NCBI GenBank assembly: GCA_902799875.1
Contig: CADCCH010000044.1
Span: forward strand, 1-12,352
Length of the DNA stretch: 12,352 nucleotides
Direction of reading: 5' to 3'
From: an uncultured Bacteroidales bacterium
Lineage (GTDB): Bacteria; Bacteroidota; Bacteroidia; Bacteroidales; Paludibacteraceae
A program made the position numbers and the translations under genes. This document shows positions 12,284 through 12,352 of the stretch, one piece after another; the first letter of the stretch is position 1; each line of letters starts with the position of its first letter. The notes beneath the pieces were generated by a model. It made no database searches. It was not told the origin of the DNA and was given only the letters and a program-made list of their open reading frames with translations.

Positions 12284-12352
12284 AAGTGATCTTTGACGTA
12301 TTGTTTTTATAAGGTGTTCACTTCGTTCACGGTCTATGTCTGTATTTTTTCT

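Noticed and set aside
12291..12352. Promoter or further gene start at the right edge
   Set aside because: CTTTGAC and a TATAAGG-like stretch occur, but no TAnnTTTG lies at proper distance and no start codon with a convincing frame follows before the window ends.

Overview
The window looks like a chromosomal segment of a gut- or rumen-type member of the Bacteroidales (Bacteroidota). It carries a SusC/SusD pair, lipoproteins with Bacteroidetes-style lipoboxes (FFASC, LVAC), little use of Shine-Dalgarno sites, a Bacteroidetes -7 promoter element (TATCTTTG), and small proteins that I know mainly from this order. Species cannot be read from the sequence alone.

Left part (1-9614): a polysaccharide utilization locus, all on the + strand and tightly packed. 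In order it holds the C-terminal tail of a secreted or surface protein (partial), a SusC/RagA TonB-dependent transporter, a SusD-like glycan-binding lipoprotein, a third surface lipoprotein with Ig/IPT-like domains and a C-terminal glycan-binding-like module, a GPH-family sugar:cation symporter, and a GH9 glucanase lipoprotein whose start overlaps the symporter's stop. The likely job is to bind and cut a beta-1,4-containing glucan (cellulose fragments, mixed-linkage glucan or similar) at the surface, import oligosaccharides through SusCD, and carry them across the inner membrane by the symporter. No regulator of the locus lies in the window.

Middle (9601-10431): the transition. A degraded or unrecognised coding stretch follows GH9. 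Next come an intrinsic terminator, a pyrimidine-rich strand, two small hairpins with the same loop and compensatory stem changes, and a 65-aa DUF4248-like helix-turn-helix protein. After that gene there is an array of GGGAC motifs spaced exactly 10 bp apart, ending where the -33 element of the next promoter should be.

Right part (10432-12352): a compact cassette of small genes. It encodes a 103-aa protein of unknown function, a 65-aa two-helix holin-like protein, a DUF5675 protein with a His/Cys arrangement like L,D-transpeptidases, a 133-aa protein with an N-terminal lipobox and a C-terminal membrane helix (the topology of a unimolecular spanin) whose start is embedded in the DUF5675 gene, and a 128-aa protein that seems to be a distant relative of the 103-aa one. 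A strong hairpin closes the group. No capsid, tail, terminase or integrase gene is visible, so this resembles a stand-alone, domesticated phage-type lysis module with its own regulatory DNA. It is the best candidate here for an undescribed system.
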